Of a stretch of DNA of 64,000 nt, positions 50,428-60,466 are shown one piece after another. Below the pieces are notes generated by a model. It was not told the DNA's origin, made no database searches, and saw only the letters and a program-made list of their open reading frames with translations. Position 1 is the first letter of the stretch. Each line of letters opens with the position of its first letter. The position numbers were made by a program, and so were the translations under genes. The stretch lies in the NCBI GenBank assembly GCA_047973125.1, contig JBKEBK010000024.1, forward strand, positions 186,001 through 250,000. Reading direction: 5' to 3'. Source of the stretch: CAYNRG01 sp047973125 (GTDB taxonomy: Bacteria > Bacillota_I > Bacilli_A > Erysipelotrichales > Erysipelotrichaceae).

Positions 50428-51370
50428 TTTTTTCCTCCAAACAACCATAGCTTTTTCTTATAACATAGTTTGGTCTTTTCTTTACTTCCATATAGGTTTT
50501 AGATAAGTACTCGCCCATAATGCCCAGAGCTAATAGCTGAATTCCTCCTAAAAATAAAATCATAACCATCATACTTGGCCAACCACTAACAGGATCTCCA
50601 AATATTAATGCTCTTATAAAGATAAACACCATAAGAACAAAAGACAAAAACGATATGAAGAAGCCCGAGAATGTCGCTAGCCTTAAAGGAGCAACAGTAA
50701 AGGCCACAATTCCCTCAATAGCATATTTTAATAAGCCATAAAACGACCAACTCGTCTCACCAGCAACCCTTTCAACATTTTCATACTCTAGATATTCTGT
50801 TTTAAATCCTACCCAAACAAAAATACCTTTAGAAAAACGATGATATTCTTTAAGCTTAAGAATTGCATCAACAACTTCTCTTCTCATAAGTCTGTAATCT
50901 CTAGCACCATCGACAATATCAACGTCCGAGAACTTATTAATCAACTTATAAAACATTCTAGCAAAGTAAGATCTGATCTTAGGCTCACCGGCTCTGGAAA
51001 CTCTTCTTGTTCCAACAATATCTACATCTGAACTATTAATTTTTTCAAACATTTCAAATAATAATTTTGGAGGATCTTGTAAATCAGCATCCATAACAGT
51101 TATAAAATCACCAGTAGCATGTTCTAAACCAGCTAACAACCCACTCTCTTTACCGAAATTTCTACTAAAATCAATGACTTTAACATGCTTTTTATCTTTT
51201 TCATAAACTTTTAAGCACTCATCCAAAGTTGTATCTTTTGATCCATCATTAACAAATATAATTTCGTAAGAAAGATCCATTTTTTTCAAAACTTTTAAAA
51301 GTTCTTCATAAAAAAGTGGTATTGTTTCTTTTTCGTTATAACATGGAACTACAATTGATAAAAGTAACAT
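50414..51370 (-). CDS. GtrB/DPM1-like polyprenyl-phosphate glycosyltransferase
   Basis: 319 residues from ATG 51370 (GGAGGAAG). LSIVVPCYNEKETIPLFYEEL, FVNDGSKDTTLDE and VMDADLQDPP (DxD) are GT2 signatures of the dolichyl-phosphate-mannose-synthase/GtrB group. Two C-terminal helices (about 230-255 and 268-290) anchor it. It transfers a sugar to undecaprenyl phosphate as donor for a membrane glycosyltransferase; a GtrA-like flippase at 58535-58948 could be its partner. The C-terminus overlaps the next gene by 14 bp. Confidence 0.9.
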   Translation of the reverse strand: MLLLSIVVPCYNEKETIPLFYEELLKVLKKMDLSYEIIFVNDGSKDTTLDECLKVYEKDKKHVKVIDFSRNFGKESGLLAGLEHATGDFITVMDADLQDPPKLLFEMFEKINSSDVDIVGTRRVSRAGEPKIRSYFARMFYKLINKFSDVDIVDGARDYRLMRREVVDAILKLKEYHRFSKGIFVWVGFKTEYLEYENVERVAGETSWSFYGLLKYAIEGIVAFTVAPLRLATFSGFFISFLSFVLMVFIFIRALIFGDPVSGWPSMMVMILFLGGIQLLALGIMGEYLSKTYMEVKKRPNYVIRKSYGCLEEKNEKK

Positions 51371-51437
51371 TTTTCTTCCTCCATAACGTTTTATATTATA
51401 CATCAATTTATTATAAAAGTATATAAACGATAAATTA

Positions 51438-52397
51438 TTAACCCTTAATCAAGTTAAATATTTTAGCAAATATCATAATATTTTTTTCTGTGACAAGTTT
51501 AAAATATCGGTTTTTCATTGACTTAACATTATCTAAATAAGTATTTTTTTTCCAAGATGGAAAGCTAGTATTTAATAAATTCCAGCCCAATAAAATTGTT
51601 TTTTTTCGATCATCAATATCTTTAATTTGTGAGCTTCTTAAAAAACTATTACCTAAGAAAAATCTAATATGTAAGTACTCTAACTCTTCTTTATATTTAG
51701 AATATAAATTGTTTTCTTTGTAAAATTCAACTATTAGTTCAAATACTCTAATCATGTTTTTTACTTCATTATTATTGGTATGAGTAATGCTACTATCATG
51801 TTGATAGTAGTCTACAAATGATTCATCAATAAATTCTACTTTTTTTATTAATGGTGTTAAACAGTATAAAAAGTAAGCATCCTCGTATCTATTTCCACTT
51901 GGAAATTGTATTTTACTATTAGTTATAGTTTCAGTTTTATATATTTTATTCCAAAGAGTAGCGAAAAGATTAACCAACATATCTTTCTCAATTTGATATG
52001 GTCCCTCTTTCTGTGTTCTTCGCTTATTTGAATAGACCCAATCAAAATTACAAACAACAACATCAGCATCATTTTTTATTGCACATTCATACATTTCTTC
52101 AAACATTGTTTTTTTAGCAACATCATCACTATCCAAAAAGCCAAAATATTTTGTTTTTACCTTTGAAAGTCCAAAATTTCTAGTAGATGCAATCCCTTGA
52201 TTCTCTGTTTGATAAGCTCTAATATTACTATGTTTAACTTTAAATCTATCGATAATTTTTTGAGTTGAATCAGTTGAGCCATCGTTAATTACAATAATCT
52301 CAATATCTTTTAAGGTTTGATTTACCAAACTATTAAGACATCTTTCAATAAAATTCTCTGAATTGTAAGCTGGTACGATAACACTAAAATCACTCAT
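51438..52397 (-). CDS. Family 2 glycosyltransferase
   Basis: 319 residues. FSVIVPAYNSENFIERCLNS, VINDGSTDSTQKIIDRF and FGFLDSDDVAKKTMFEEM (DxD) define GT2. It is similar in length and layout to the transferases at 42011-42967 and 55111-56073, including a C-terminal helical part after a conserved FPSGNRYEDAYF motif. The donor and acceptor are unknown. It overlaps the O-antigen-polymerase-like gene by 8 bp. Confidence 0.88.
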   Translation of the reverse strand: MSDFSVIVPAYNSENFIERCLNSLVNQTLKDIEIIVINDGSTDSTQKIIDRFKVKHSNIRAYQTENQGIASTRNFGLSKVKTKYFGFLDSDDVAKKTMFEEMYECAIKNDADVVVCNFDWVYSNKRRTQKEGPYQIEKDMLVNLFATLWNKIYKTETITNSKIQFPSGNRYEDAYFLYCLTPLIKKVEFIDESFVDYYQHDSSITHTNNNEVKNMIRVFELIVEFYKENNLYSKYKEELEYLHIRFFLGNSFLRSSQIKDIDDRKKTILLGWNLLNTSFPSWKKNTYLDNVKSMKNRYFKLVTEKNIMIFAKIFNLIKG

Positions 52398-53949
52398 CTT
52401 TTAGCACCAACTTATTAAGCAAGATCCCACAAATAAATGCTAACCAAACTGATGTTAACATTTGGTCCATGGTATGCCCACTTGTATAACCTACACCAAA
52501 GCCCATAAGCAATGATGAACCATATATAATTATTTCAATATTAAAGTACTTCTTGAACCCTCTAAACATTTTATATATAAAAAGTAATGCCAAAATAAGC
52601 CATGGAAGCAGTGTTAAAGAAAACCCTGCGATACCAAGCGTTAAGAACTGTTGAATAAAGTCTTTTTCAAGTATTATTGATCCTGTCATAAAAGTTGAAT
52701 AGCCTGCACCTAAAATATGTTCATAAGGTTTTAGAGCACTCAATTTATAATCCATAAATATTTTTTGAACCTGTCTTCCATTGATACGATCATAAACATC
52801 CATCTCTATTAAGTCAACCCAGAATTTAGGGTCATATGTATAGTGGTACCAGTATGTATAATACTCCTTTGAAACTGTGTTAATATAACCAGCCTTTATA
52901 CCATACTGCTCAAACATATAAATATAGAATTGATCAAATTCAAAACTTCCAGGCACAAGTGCTTCTCCTTCAATTTTTGCTTTTGTTATTGCTTTTGAAT
53001 TTGAACTTGAATCGGCAATCAGTGGAACATCCTTTGCAGTATTTATTTTCTGATTGACTACAGCAGGTGTATAAGGTAAAATCACAGAAACAATTGCAAC
53101 TACAACTAGTGGAAAAATCATATTTAAAAGTAAAAACTTCTGATTTTTTATCGCAACATCAATTAAATAAACAACGATAAAATAAGCAGGAATTAGTATT
53201 GCACCAAAAGTTGCTACTCTTGTTCCTAACATTAGCATTGCAAAACTATGCATGATTATTAATAATCCAAAAAGAATTTTTTCTTTATTTTCTTTAGCCT
53301 TAACGAAAAATAAATATAAAAGTGGTAAAACTATAAACATTAAAATACCAATAGTATTTCCTTCTGCAAAGAAAAATTTTGTTGCTAGTAGCCTAGCTTC
53401 AAAAGTATATGGAGAAAACCATGAAAAGATATTAGCAAAAGCATCACCACCGTAAGTACAATAACCAAAAATCAATAAATTTGAGACGAATATTGGTAAA
53501 GCAACAAGTAATGACATGGCTACAGCTAATTTTTTTATTAAGTTTTCGCTAGGTTTTAATAGTGTAACACAATACATAAGACCAAAAGGTAAAATTAATG
53601 TTGCAAGATAAATTAGCTCTTTAATGGGACTATATTTAAAATTAGTGCTAAATCCCATAACATCTCTTAAGTATGCTGCCTGTTGGTTATGCAATATAAA
53701 ATAAATTAAGAATACTACTCCATATAATACACTTAAAATTAAAGTTTTTTTCTTATTTTTTGACTTTTGAAAATACCCCCAAATACAAAGTAGTGGTAAA
53801 CCTAAAAAGCGAACTACAGTTGCAATCCTTGGTAATCCAAGCTTGTCTAATTGATTATAAATTAAATAATCTAAATCAATAATCGGCTGAATAACAATAA
53901 AAAAGATTACTAGTAACTCCCATCTTTTCTCAGTAAATATTTTTTTCAT
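52390..53949 (-). CDS. O-antigen ligase/polymerase (Wzy)-like membrane protein
   Basis: 519 residues from ATG 53949 (GGAGGG). About ten to twelve membrane helices with a large outside loop between about residues 300 and 420 (TAKDVPLIADSSSNSKAITK ...), the layout of Wzy and WaaL. A C-terminal HTMDQMLTSVWLAFI follows. Such proteins join lipid-linked repeat units outside the membrane. No sequence motif is strictly diagnostic. The genes around it (GT2, GT4 and LCP) support the role. Confidence 0.75.
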   Translation of the reverse strand: MKKIFTEKRWELLVIFFIVIQPIIDLDYLIYNQLDKLGLPRIATVVRFLGLPLLCIWGYFQKSKNKKKTLILSVLYGVVFLIYFILHNQQAAYLRDVMGFSTNFKYSPIKELIYLATLILPFGLMYCVTLLKPSENLIKKLAVAMSLLVALPIFVSNLLIFGYCTYGGDAFANIFSWFSPYTFEARLLATKFFFAEGNTIGILMFIVLPLLYLFFVKAKENKEKILFGLLIIMHSFAMLMLGTRVATFGAILIPAYFIVVYLIDVAIKNQKFLLLNMIFPLVVVAIVSVILPYTPAVVNQKINTAKDVPLIADSSSNSKAITKAKIEGEALVPGSFEFDQFYIYMFEQYGIKAGYINTVSKEYYTYWYHYTYDPKFWVDLIEMDVYDRINGRQVQKIFMDYKLSALKPYEHILGAGYSTFMTGSIILEKDFIQQFLTLGIAGFSLTLLPWLILALLFIYKMFRGFKKYFNIEIIIYGSSLLMGFGVGYTSGHTMDQMLTSVWLAFICGILLNKLVLKDE

Positions 53950-53966
53950 ATTTCCCTCCATAACAG

Positions 53967-55121
53967 TTACAAGACATTTTGAAACTGCTCTAAAATCTTA
54001 TCATTAGGATACTTGTAATCAACAAGTTTATCTTTCATATTTGTAAGTATATCCTTTTTACAAATTATGTCAATATACTTTTCAATGAACGACTCATCAT
54101 CATTATCACAAATCCAACCATGAAAATCTTTTGTGATTTGTTCACTAATTCCACTAACTTTGGTAGCAAGAACAGGTGTATGACAAATTAAGCTCTCATT
54201 AACAATTGTTGCAAAACCTTCATATTCACTACTTAGAGCAAATAAATCACATTTTGATATAAGGGCATATGGGTTACTCATATATCCTAAAAATTTAACC
54301 CTAGATAAATTGTTTAACTTAACAAAATCTTTAAGCATCCGTTCTTCCTGTCCTCCACCAACAATGAATAAATTATGCTTAATACCCATTTCAATAGCTT
54401 TTTTATGAGCCAAAAGAACTCTTTTAACATTTTTTTGAGGATGAAACCTTGCAACAACAACAACGTTAGTTTCTTTTTTATTTAAACTTATATCGCACTT
54501 CATACTCATTCTAGCTTCAACTCTTTCTGTATCCATTAGATTATGAATTGCTAAAGTATTACTAACACCAAAAACTTTTTCATAAGCCTCTACAGCTTCC
54601 TTAGAATCAGATAAATTTAAGTCAATATTCTTAAGAACCTTTTTCATTAATTTCATATGATTTTTAGAATAATTACAAACACTATAATCAGTTAATACCC
54701 AATTTATTTTTTTTCTGCTATTACCATATGCACTAAAAATTGTACAAAAACCCTCTTTTGCAGCAACTTCTATATCATACTCTTTTTTTATAATTTTTTT
54801 TCGCTCTTTTTTTATTTTAAATTCAATCAAACCTGATTTCATATAAAATATTAATAGAAGTTTTTTTATAATTTTAAAAATTCTTTTTTCTTTAATAAGT
54901 TGTTTAATTGGATAATCTACAACATTAAAAAATTTAGACGTTTCTAAAACATTAACATCACTGGGAATTTCATTAAGTAATTCCCCTCTTTTATGCAAAA
55001 TTAAACAATCAATTTCATATTTGTCGCGATCAAGGTTAGCCATTAAGGTATTTAGGACTCTCGCAACTCCACCCATCATCATTTCATCGTTGACAAACAG
55101 TATTTTCTTTTTACTTCCCAT
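53967..55121 (-). CDS. Family 4 (GT-B) glycosyltransferase
   Basis: 384 residues. MMMGGVARVLNTLMANLDRDKY is the acceptor-side loop and SSEYEGFATIVNESLICHTPVLAT is the GT4 EX7E nucleotide-sugar motif. VVVARFHPQKNVKRVLLA lies between the two domains. It adds a sugar to the lipid-linked glycan at the cytosolic face. It follows a GT2 gene whose end overlaps its start by 11 bp. Confidence 0.9.
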   Translation of the reverse strand: MGSKKKILFVNDEMMMGGVARVLNTLMANLDRDKYEIDCLILHKRGELLNEIPSDVNVLETSKFFNVVDYPIKQLIKEKRIFKIIKKLLLIFYMKSGLIEFKIKKERKKIIKKEYDIEVAAKEGFCTIFSAYGNSRKKINWVLTDYSVCNYSKNHMKLMKKVLKNIDLNLSDSKEAVEAYEKVFGVSNTLAIHNLMDTERVEARMSMKCDISLNKKETNVVVVARFHPQKNVKRVLLAHKKAIEMGIKHNLFIVGGGQEERMLKDFVKLNNLSRVKFLGYMSNPYALISKCDLFALSSEYEGFATIVNESLICHTPVLATKVSGISEQITKDFHGWICDNDDESFIEKYIDIICKKDILTNMKDKLVDYKYPNDKILEQFQNVL

Positions 55122-56073
55122 AAAAAAATCTCACCATTCTAGTATTATCTGTGTCTAATAATTTATAGATTATTTTCTTTTTAAAACTTGCATTTTTATA
55201 AAAAGCGTCATGTCGATACTCTGGGTAGTATTTTCTTAAGTGTCTCATATTTTCTAAAAGATATTCATCAATCATTTCTTTATTTTCAAAATCCTTTATT
55301 TTAACTGTCGTTATATCTAATCCATGAACAATATATAAATGATATAGCTCTTCCAATACGACACTCTTTGCCCCTTTGGACTGGACATATTTTATACAAT
55401 TATCAATAGCATCATAAATGTCAAATATTTTCTTACTTGCAACATGTACAATTGATCCTGTTCTCTGATAATAAAAGTAAAGTGCCTTATCAACTTTAAC
55501 AACTTTTTTTGCAAGATATAACAATTTAGGTATGGTTGCTAAATCCTCATAAACCTTGTTAACTGGAAAGACAATATCATTAAATAAGTATTTCTTATAA
55601 AGCTTATTGCAAGCACTATTATTTATTCTAATTAAACTTGGATTATCATTGATACTACAACTACTAAATTTACCACCACACGAAAAGCTTTTTCTACCAT
55701 CATCAAAGTGATATTCCATATCACAAACACAAATATCACCATTTTCACTTGTTATTTTATCAACCATGATTTCAACCATATCACTAGCAACATAATCATC
55801 ACTATCAACAAACAATAAATAGTCTCCGCTAGCATGTTGTATCCCAACATTTCTAGCATCACTTAGACCACCATTTTCTTTATCAATAACTTTAATTCTA
55901 TTATCATCTAAAGAATACTTATGACATTTGGCTGCCGAGTTATCTGTAGATCCATCGTTGACTAAAATAATTTCAATATTAAAATATGTTTGATTTAGTA
56001 AACTCAAAATACAACGATCAATATAGTTTTCTACATTGTAAACCGGAACAACAATTGATACCATTTCTCTCAT
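55111..56073 (-). CDS. Family 2 glycosyltransferase
   Basis: 320 residues from ATG 56073; GAAGGTG is the ribosome site, so the in-frame GTG at 56082 is rejected. MVSIVVPVYNVENYIDRCIL, LVNDGSTDNSAAKCH and DYLLFVDSDDYVASDMVEIM (DxD) are GT2 motifs. It is the first glycosyltransferase of the operon after the terminator of the LTA-synthase-like gene, and a TATAAT at 56088-56093 on the minus strand may start a new transcript. Confidence 0.9.
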   Translation of the reverse strand: MREMVSIVVPVYNVENYIDRCILSLLNQTYFNIEIILVNDGSTDNSAAKCHKYSLDDNRIKVIDKENGGLSDARNVGIQHASGDYLLFVDSDDYVASDMVEIMVDKITSENGDICVCDMEYHFDDGRKSFSCGGKFSSCSINDNPSLIRINNSACNKLYKKYLFNDIVFPVNKVYEDLATIPKLLYLAKKVVKVDKALYFYYQRTGSIVHVASKKIFDIYDAIDNCIKYVQSKGAKSVVLEELYHLYIVHGLDITTVKIKDFENKEMIDEYLLENMRHLRKYYPEYRHDAFYKNASFKKKIIYKLLDTDNTRMVRFFYGK

Positions 56074-56097
56074 TTTAATCACCTTCTAAATTATAAC

Positions 56098-56128
56098 AAA
56101 AAATAGAGATTTTTTAAACCTCTATTTA
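56098..56128 (-). terminator. Intrinsic terminator after the LTA-synthase-like gene
   Basis: AAATAGAG (56101-56108) and CTCTATTT (56120-56127), read on the minus strand, overlap the stop codon of the LTA-synthase-like gene and end in a T run. Confidence 0.7.
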
Positions 56129-58413
56129 TTGTTATATTTGTACTGTGTATAATAGCTAAATGATTCGTAATCACGGATTGTTTCACTTAAATCTTCAGGG
56201 TACTCCTCACCTCGATAAAACCAATCATCCTTATATTTATAAGCATATATATTTTGAACAGGTAGCACTTCCTTCAAATCTTTTAAATAATTTAAATATG
56301 AAGATCCTTCAAGGTTTAAATAATCAAATAGCTCTGGAACCAAATACATTGGAGAAATAAGATTACCTTCTAAGGTGTCATCAACATTTAAAGATTCTTT
56401 TGCACTTGGATTAAGATAGAATAAATATGGCGTTGTATAATTATTAATTAACCCTTCAACTTCAGATGTATTCATATTAGTATTTGTATAATTATACCAC
56501 TCTTTTACTTTACCATTAGTACCAAGGGCTGGCAGATGATCACCAAATAAGACTAAAACAATTGGATCTTCACTTGCATCTAGTGTATCCTTTAAAAACT
56601 TTAGTTGATTATCTGTTCTTTTTACCCAAAATAAATAATTATTTACAACCGTATAAAGTTCCTCTGACATATTTTCATCATAAGGTAAATAGTGTTGGTC
56701 ATCTAAGGGTGTTGTTGCATATGGCCCATGACCTTGAATAGTTGTAGCAAAATCAAAAGCGTTCGAATTTTTTTCTACTGAATTTAAAAATCTATAAGTT
56801 GCCTCTGGAATAAACATATCATCAGACATTAATTTATAATTACCCCATTTGTAACCATGATCATAACTTTGATCAATTTCAAATATATTTTCAAATGGTG
56901 AAAATACATCAAAACCAAGCCTGAAGCTAGCTTTATTTCTTCCATAAAAATAAGCTAGGAAAGGATGCATAAACTCTGTTGCATATCCTTGTCTTTTAAA
57001 GAATTGTGGGAAACTCTCAGTTTCTTTTATAAAAGAACCTAATTTATTATAGCCGGTCATAGAAGCTCTCTCAGTTTGAATAGTACCTCCAGCAAAAACA
57101 TCTACCAACAGCTCTCCTGAATATGACTCTTCTTGTAACTTATGAAGATTATAATAAGGATCAATCTCATTATTAGAAAAATCCTGATATCGTGATAGAT
57201 CGGTATAAGATTCCATCATTATCATTAGCACATTTACTTTTTGATTTTCACTTAAGCTAACTTCTGGATATTCTTTTAATAAATTATCTATGACTTCTTG
57301 TGAATAACCCTTAGGTTTTCTTCCAACAAGTTCAAAATACGAATTCATAAAAGAATAAATAACTCCTCTTGAACTGTAATTTCCAACAACATCAAATTTA
57401 GTAAGGAAATTTCCTGAATATGTTAATTCCTGAGCCAATTCTGTTCCATAGAAATGTAATACTGGACCAAAAAGGATAACAAGTGATAAAACTGATCCAA
57501 TTACTCTTTCTTTTATTTTTGGCTCTAAAAGTTTAGGAATATTATGTATAATAATCATCAAAACAAAAGTTATAATGAAAATAAGCCACATTTTATCTGT
57601 TAATTGAATTTTATACTCACCCGCAACAGCCATCCCCTCACGAATTGTAAAGATATCACTTACATAAAGCGGTTCATGTCTTAAATTTTGCTTAAAATAA
57701 TTTGAAATAGCAATAATATATACAATAACACTTGTAAAAAGATATGCCATCCAAGCTCTTTTTGATATAAAATAGAAAAAACACATCACCAAAAAAATTG
57801 GAACGATATTAAAGATAAATACATTGAAACTTATCATTTCAGATATAATCCATCTATTGCTTGTTGCAACACTATATATGATAGATACAAGCAGTGGAGA
57901 TACACTTATAATAAATAAAAATGAAAATAATAGAATATATCGAATTGAGCGATTAGCTTTTTTAACTTGCCCTTTTTTAATTTTTTTAAAATATTTATAC
58001 TTTTTAGATAGCGGTGTATTAATGCCATCAAATATTGTTGTCTCATTTTTTTTATAATCAACAATCATTTTTTTATAATCAATCTCATCAAGAGCAACAA
58101 CTTCTTGCTTTAAATCTAATAAATCAAGAATCTTTCTAGGAAGCAAAACTACAATGTTTTTATCTTGTTCTTGAATATTCTCAACTACATTAAATAATTC
58201 CTTTTGTAAATCAATCTCTTTCTTTAAATCTATTTCATCAAGGAACTTCCAACTTTGTTGACTATATTTGATATAATCAATAATTCCTAGATAATTTTTA
58301 ATTGATAAAAATATATTCGAGAAAAAATATTTCCACATTTTTCTTTCTTTAAAAAGTATTTTGTTAAAGAACTTTCTTCTTATTTTATCCTGTAAATATA
58401 TATTGTTTTTCAT
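56122..58413 (-). CDS. LTA-synthase-like sulfatase-fold phosphotransferase with long cytosolic N-terminus
   Basis: 763 residues. An unusual soluble stretch of about 155 residues comes first, then about five helices (159-182, 195-215, 219-237, 275-290, 304-320), then the outside catalytic domain. VLMIMMESYTD holds the metal-binding Glu401. GGTIQTERASMTG gives the nucleophile Thr444, and LVLFGDHLPALG holds the Asp-His metal ligands. LtaS-type enzymes transfer glycerol phosphate from phosphatidylglycerol to a lipid or glycan acceptor. Here the acceptor may be the nearby polysaccharide. The N-terminal part has DEIDLKKEIDLQKEL-like charged helices and no family I can name. Confidence 0.87.
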   Translation of the reverse strand: MKNNIYLQDKIRRKFFNKILFKERKMWKYFFSNIFLSIKNYLGIIDYIKYSQQSWKFLDEIDLKKEIDLQKELFNVVENIQEQDKNIVVLLPRKILDLLDLKQEVVALDEIDYKKMIVDYKKNETTIFDGINTPLSKKYKYFKKIKKGQVKKANRSIRYILLFSFLFIISVSPLLVSIIYSVATSNRWIISEMISFNVFIFNIVPIFLVMCFFYFISKRAWMAYLFTSVIVYIIAISNYFKQNLRHEPLYVSDIFTIREGMAVAGEYKIQLTDKMWLIFIITFVLMIIIHNIPKLLEPKIKERVIGSVLSLVILFGPVLHFYGTELAQELTYSGNFLTKFDVVGNYSSRGVIYSFMNSYFELVGRKPKGYSQEVIDNLLKEYPEVSLSENQKVNVLMIMMESYTDLSRYQDFSNNEIDPYYNLHKLQEESYSGELLVDVFAGGTIQTERASMTGYNKLGSFIKETESFPQFFKRQGYATEFMHPFLAYFYGRNKASFRLGFDVFSPFENIFEIDQSYDHGYKWGNYKLMSDDMFIPEATYRFLNSVEKNSNAFDFATTIQGHGPYATTPLDDQHYLPYDENMSEELYTVVNNYLFWVKRTDNQLKFLKDTLDASEDPIVLVLFGDHLPALGTNGKVKEWYNYTNTNMNTSEVEGLINNYTTPYLFYLNPSAKESLNVDDTLEGNLISPMYLVPELFDYLNLEGSSYLNYLKDLKEVLPVQNIYAYKYKDDWFYRGEEYPEDLSETIRDYESFSYYTQYKYNNK

Positions 58414-58494
58414 ATTAACTCCTTTTTATAACTGTTTTATTATACACCTAAAAAATTCATCAAGCAAATATATAAATCTCTATGATATATTTTG

Positions 58495-58503
58495 TGATAT
58501 AAT
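58495..58503 (+). promoter_or_regulatory. Extended -10 promoter of the gtrA-like cassette
   Basis: TGATATAAT (58495-58503) is a perfect extended -10, 31 bp upstream of the GtrA-like ATG; no good -35 is needed or seen. GGGG is the ribosome site at 58527-58530. Confidence 0.5.
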
Positions 58504-58534
58504 ACATGTAAGCTTTATTTATAAGGGGTAATTT

Positions 58535-58948
58535 ATGATTAAATTAATTAAAAATAAGTTTTTTAATAAACAGTTTCTGATCTTTGGTATTATTGGATTT
58601 GTAAGTACAGCAATATCACAAATCTCTTACTATATTGGGGTGGCATTTTTTAGTTTAACTCCAAGCATTGCTTCTATTGTTGCTGATCTTTTACCAATGC
58701 CTATTTCATATATTCTAAATACAGTTCTTACTTATAATAAAAAGTTAAATTTAAAAGCAGCACTAACATTTCCACTTGCATATATACCAGGTATTATCGC
58801 AAATATGCTTATTGTAATCATTGTTGTTAATATTCTACACTTTCCAAAAGAAGTAGCAAAACTAATTTCACTACCAATCACAATTCCAATGAATTTTATA
58901 TGTGTTTCCTTTATTATAAATAAATGGGGAAAGAAAGGAGATAATTAA
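58535..58948 (+). CDS. GtrA-like membrane protein (flippase family)
   Basis: 137 residues with four membrane helices. FLIFGIIGFVSTAISQISYY and SYILNTVLTYNKK are GtrA family marks. GtrA proteins are thought to flip undecaprenyl-linked monosaccharide or help anchor glycosyl chains. The stop is directly followed by the DUF6056 gene. A GtrB-like partner is encoded at 50414-51370 on the opposite strand. Confidence 0.9.
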   Translation: MIKLIKNKFFNKQFLIFGIIGFVSTAISQISYYIGVAFFSLTPSIASIVADLLPMPISYILNTVLTYNKKLNLKAALTFPLAYIPGIIANMLIVIIVVNILHFPKEVAKLISLPITIPMNFICVSFIINKWGKKGDN

Positions 58949-60451
58949 ATGCTTAAGAATAAAGAAAGATTTATCGTAACATTGCTGTTTATATTATTTT
59001 TTATGTTATTTGCATTTATTACTTGTGCTTCTCCACTTGCTGGTGATGATTGGGGTTATGCCATAAATGGTATGAAAAATAACCCTTTAACCCTTGTTAT
59101 TGACTTTTACAACCAATGGTCAGGAAGAATCCTAAGTGAATTATGGGGGTTTTTAATTGCACCAAATAAATGGCTTTGGAATATTCTAAATCCTTTAATG
59201 TTTACTTCTATAGCAGCACTTATGTATCTGATAATTAATCCCAAAAGAAAAAAGATTTCAACAACGCTCTTAATCTTCTTTTTAATGCTAAGTGTAAAAG
59301 ATTTTGTAAGAATGGAAACATATACATGGATAATGGGCTCTACTTATATTGTTCCACTATTGCTGTTTTTATTATATTTATATTTAATCAAACTAGTAAT
59401 TCTTGACTATAATAATAATGTTTGGGTCTTTTCAATATGTATATTACTTAACTTAGTTATTCCACTATGGATGGAAAACATTGCAACAACCCTAGTTTTT
59501 GCCAACATTTTAATCCTTATATACTTTTATATTCATGATAGATCTAATATAAAAAAATCAATTTTATTTATAGTATTGAGTGTTATTGGCCTGCTTATTA
59601 TACGCTTATCACCAGGAGCAGCTATTCGTTTAGCTGGCGAGCATTCTGCTTGGCTTAAATTAAGTATCTTTGATCAAATTTCTAGAAATTGGAACAATTT
59701 CTTAACCTATACATTCTTAGATAATAAATACTTAATGTTAACTTTTAGTTTAATAATGTTAGGAGTATTATACAATTACCAATTTAATTATAAGGGTAAA
59801 AAATGGATATTTAACCTTCTTATTATTGTGTATTCATTTGGTATTATTCAATCAACATCTTCTTTTCTATACAGTTATTTAAATCTAAATTTTTTAACTG
59901 TACTATTTGACTTAAATAGTCCAAACTCAAGTTTAATTTTATCAATTTTCTATACAATATATGTCTTATGTACAATCTATACCTTCACAAAATTTTTACA
60001 AGATTTTATGCAATTTAGCTCAAATTTCTTACTATTTATTGCCGGAAGTTCAACAATTGTAATGTTGTTCTCACCAATATTTGGATCAAGAAGTAGTATT
60101 TATTTTATTTACTTAATTATTCTATTAATTGGATCTTTATACAATAGTCTAAATATCGATATAAAATTAGAAACAGTAATAACAATCACTTTAATAACAC
60201 TATGCTTAATTTGGACAAGGTCATATATAAATAAATATCAACTGGTCAGAATTAAGCATAGAGAAAGATTAGAAAGAATCCAGTGGATCAAAGACAATCC
60301 ACAAACTAAGGAGGCTTGGATTGAAAGAATGCCAATTATGACAATCCATTCAGCCGATATAGAAGATAATGATACGTACCATCAACAAGTATTTAAAGAA
60401 TACTACGGCTTAAATCCAAACATCAAACTAATATTTTACTGGCCAGAATAA
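58949..60451 (+). CDS. DUF6056/GtrII-like membrane glycosyltransferase
   Basis: 500 residues with about eleven to twelve membrane helices. TCASPLAGDDWGYAINGM places an Asp pair in the first outside loop, as in GT-C sugar transferases that use a polyprenyl-phosphate donor. SGRILSELWGFLIAPNKW is the family's RxxSE-like start. It probably takes a sugar from undecaprenyl phosphate and attaches it to the glycan outside. It begins 1 bp after the GtrA-like gene and has a GGAGAT ribosome site. Confidence 0.8.
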   Translation: MLKNKERFIVTLLFILFFMLFAFITCASPLAGDDWGYAINGMKNNPLTLVIDFYNQWSGRILSELWGFLIAPNKWLWNILNPLMFTSIAALMYLIINPKRKKISTTLLIFFLMLSVKDFVRMETYTWIMGSTYIVPLLLFLLYLYLIKLVILDYNNNVWVFSICILLNLVIPLWMENIATTLVFANILILIYFYIHDRSNIKKSILFIVLSVIGLLIIRLSPGAAIRLAGEHSAWLKLSIFDQISRNWNNFLTYTFLDNKYLMLTFSLIMLGVLYNYQFNYKGKKWIFNLLIIVYSFGIIQSTSSFLYSYLNLNFLTVLFDLNSPNSSLILSIFYTIYVLCTIYTFTKFLQDFMQFSSNFLLFIAGSSTIVMLFSPIFGSRSSIYFIYLIILLIGSLYNSLNIDIKLETVITITLITLCLIWTRSYINKYQLVRIKHRERLERIQWIKDNPQTKEAWIERMPIMTIHSADIEDNDTYHQQVFKEYYGLNPNIKLIFYWPE

Positions 60452-60466
60452 ATAAGGGAGAAATTT

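Noticed and set aside
42011..58413. Prophage or recently acquired island
   Set aside because: No integrase, phage structural gene, flanking repeat or base-composition jump was seen. The region reads as a native polysaccharide locus.
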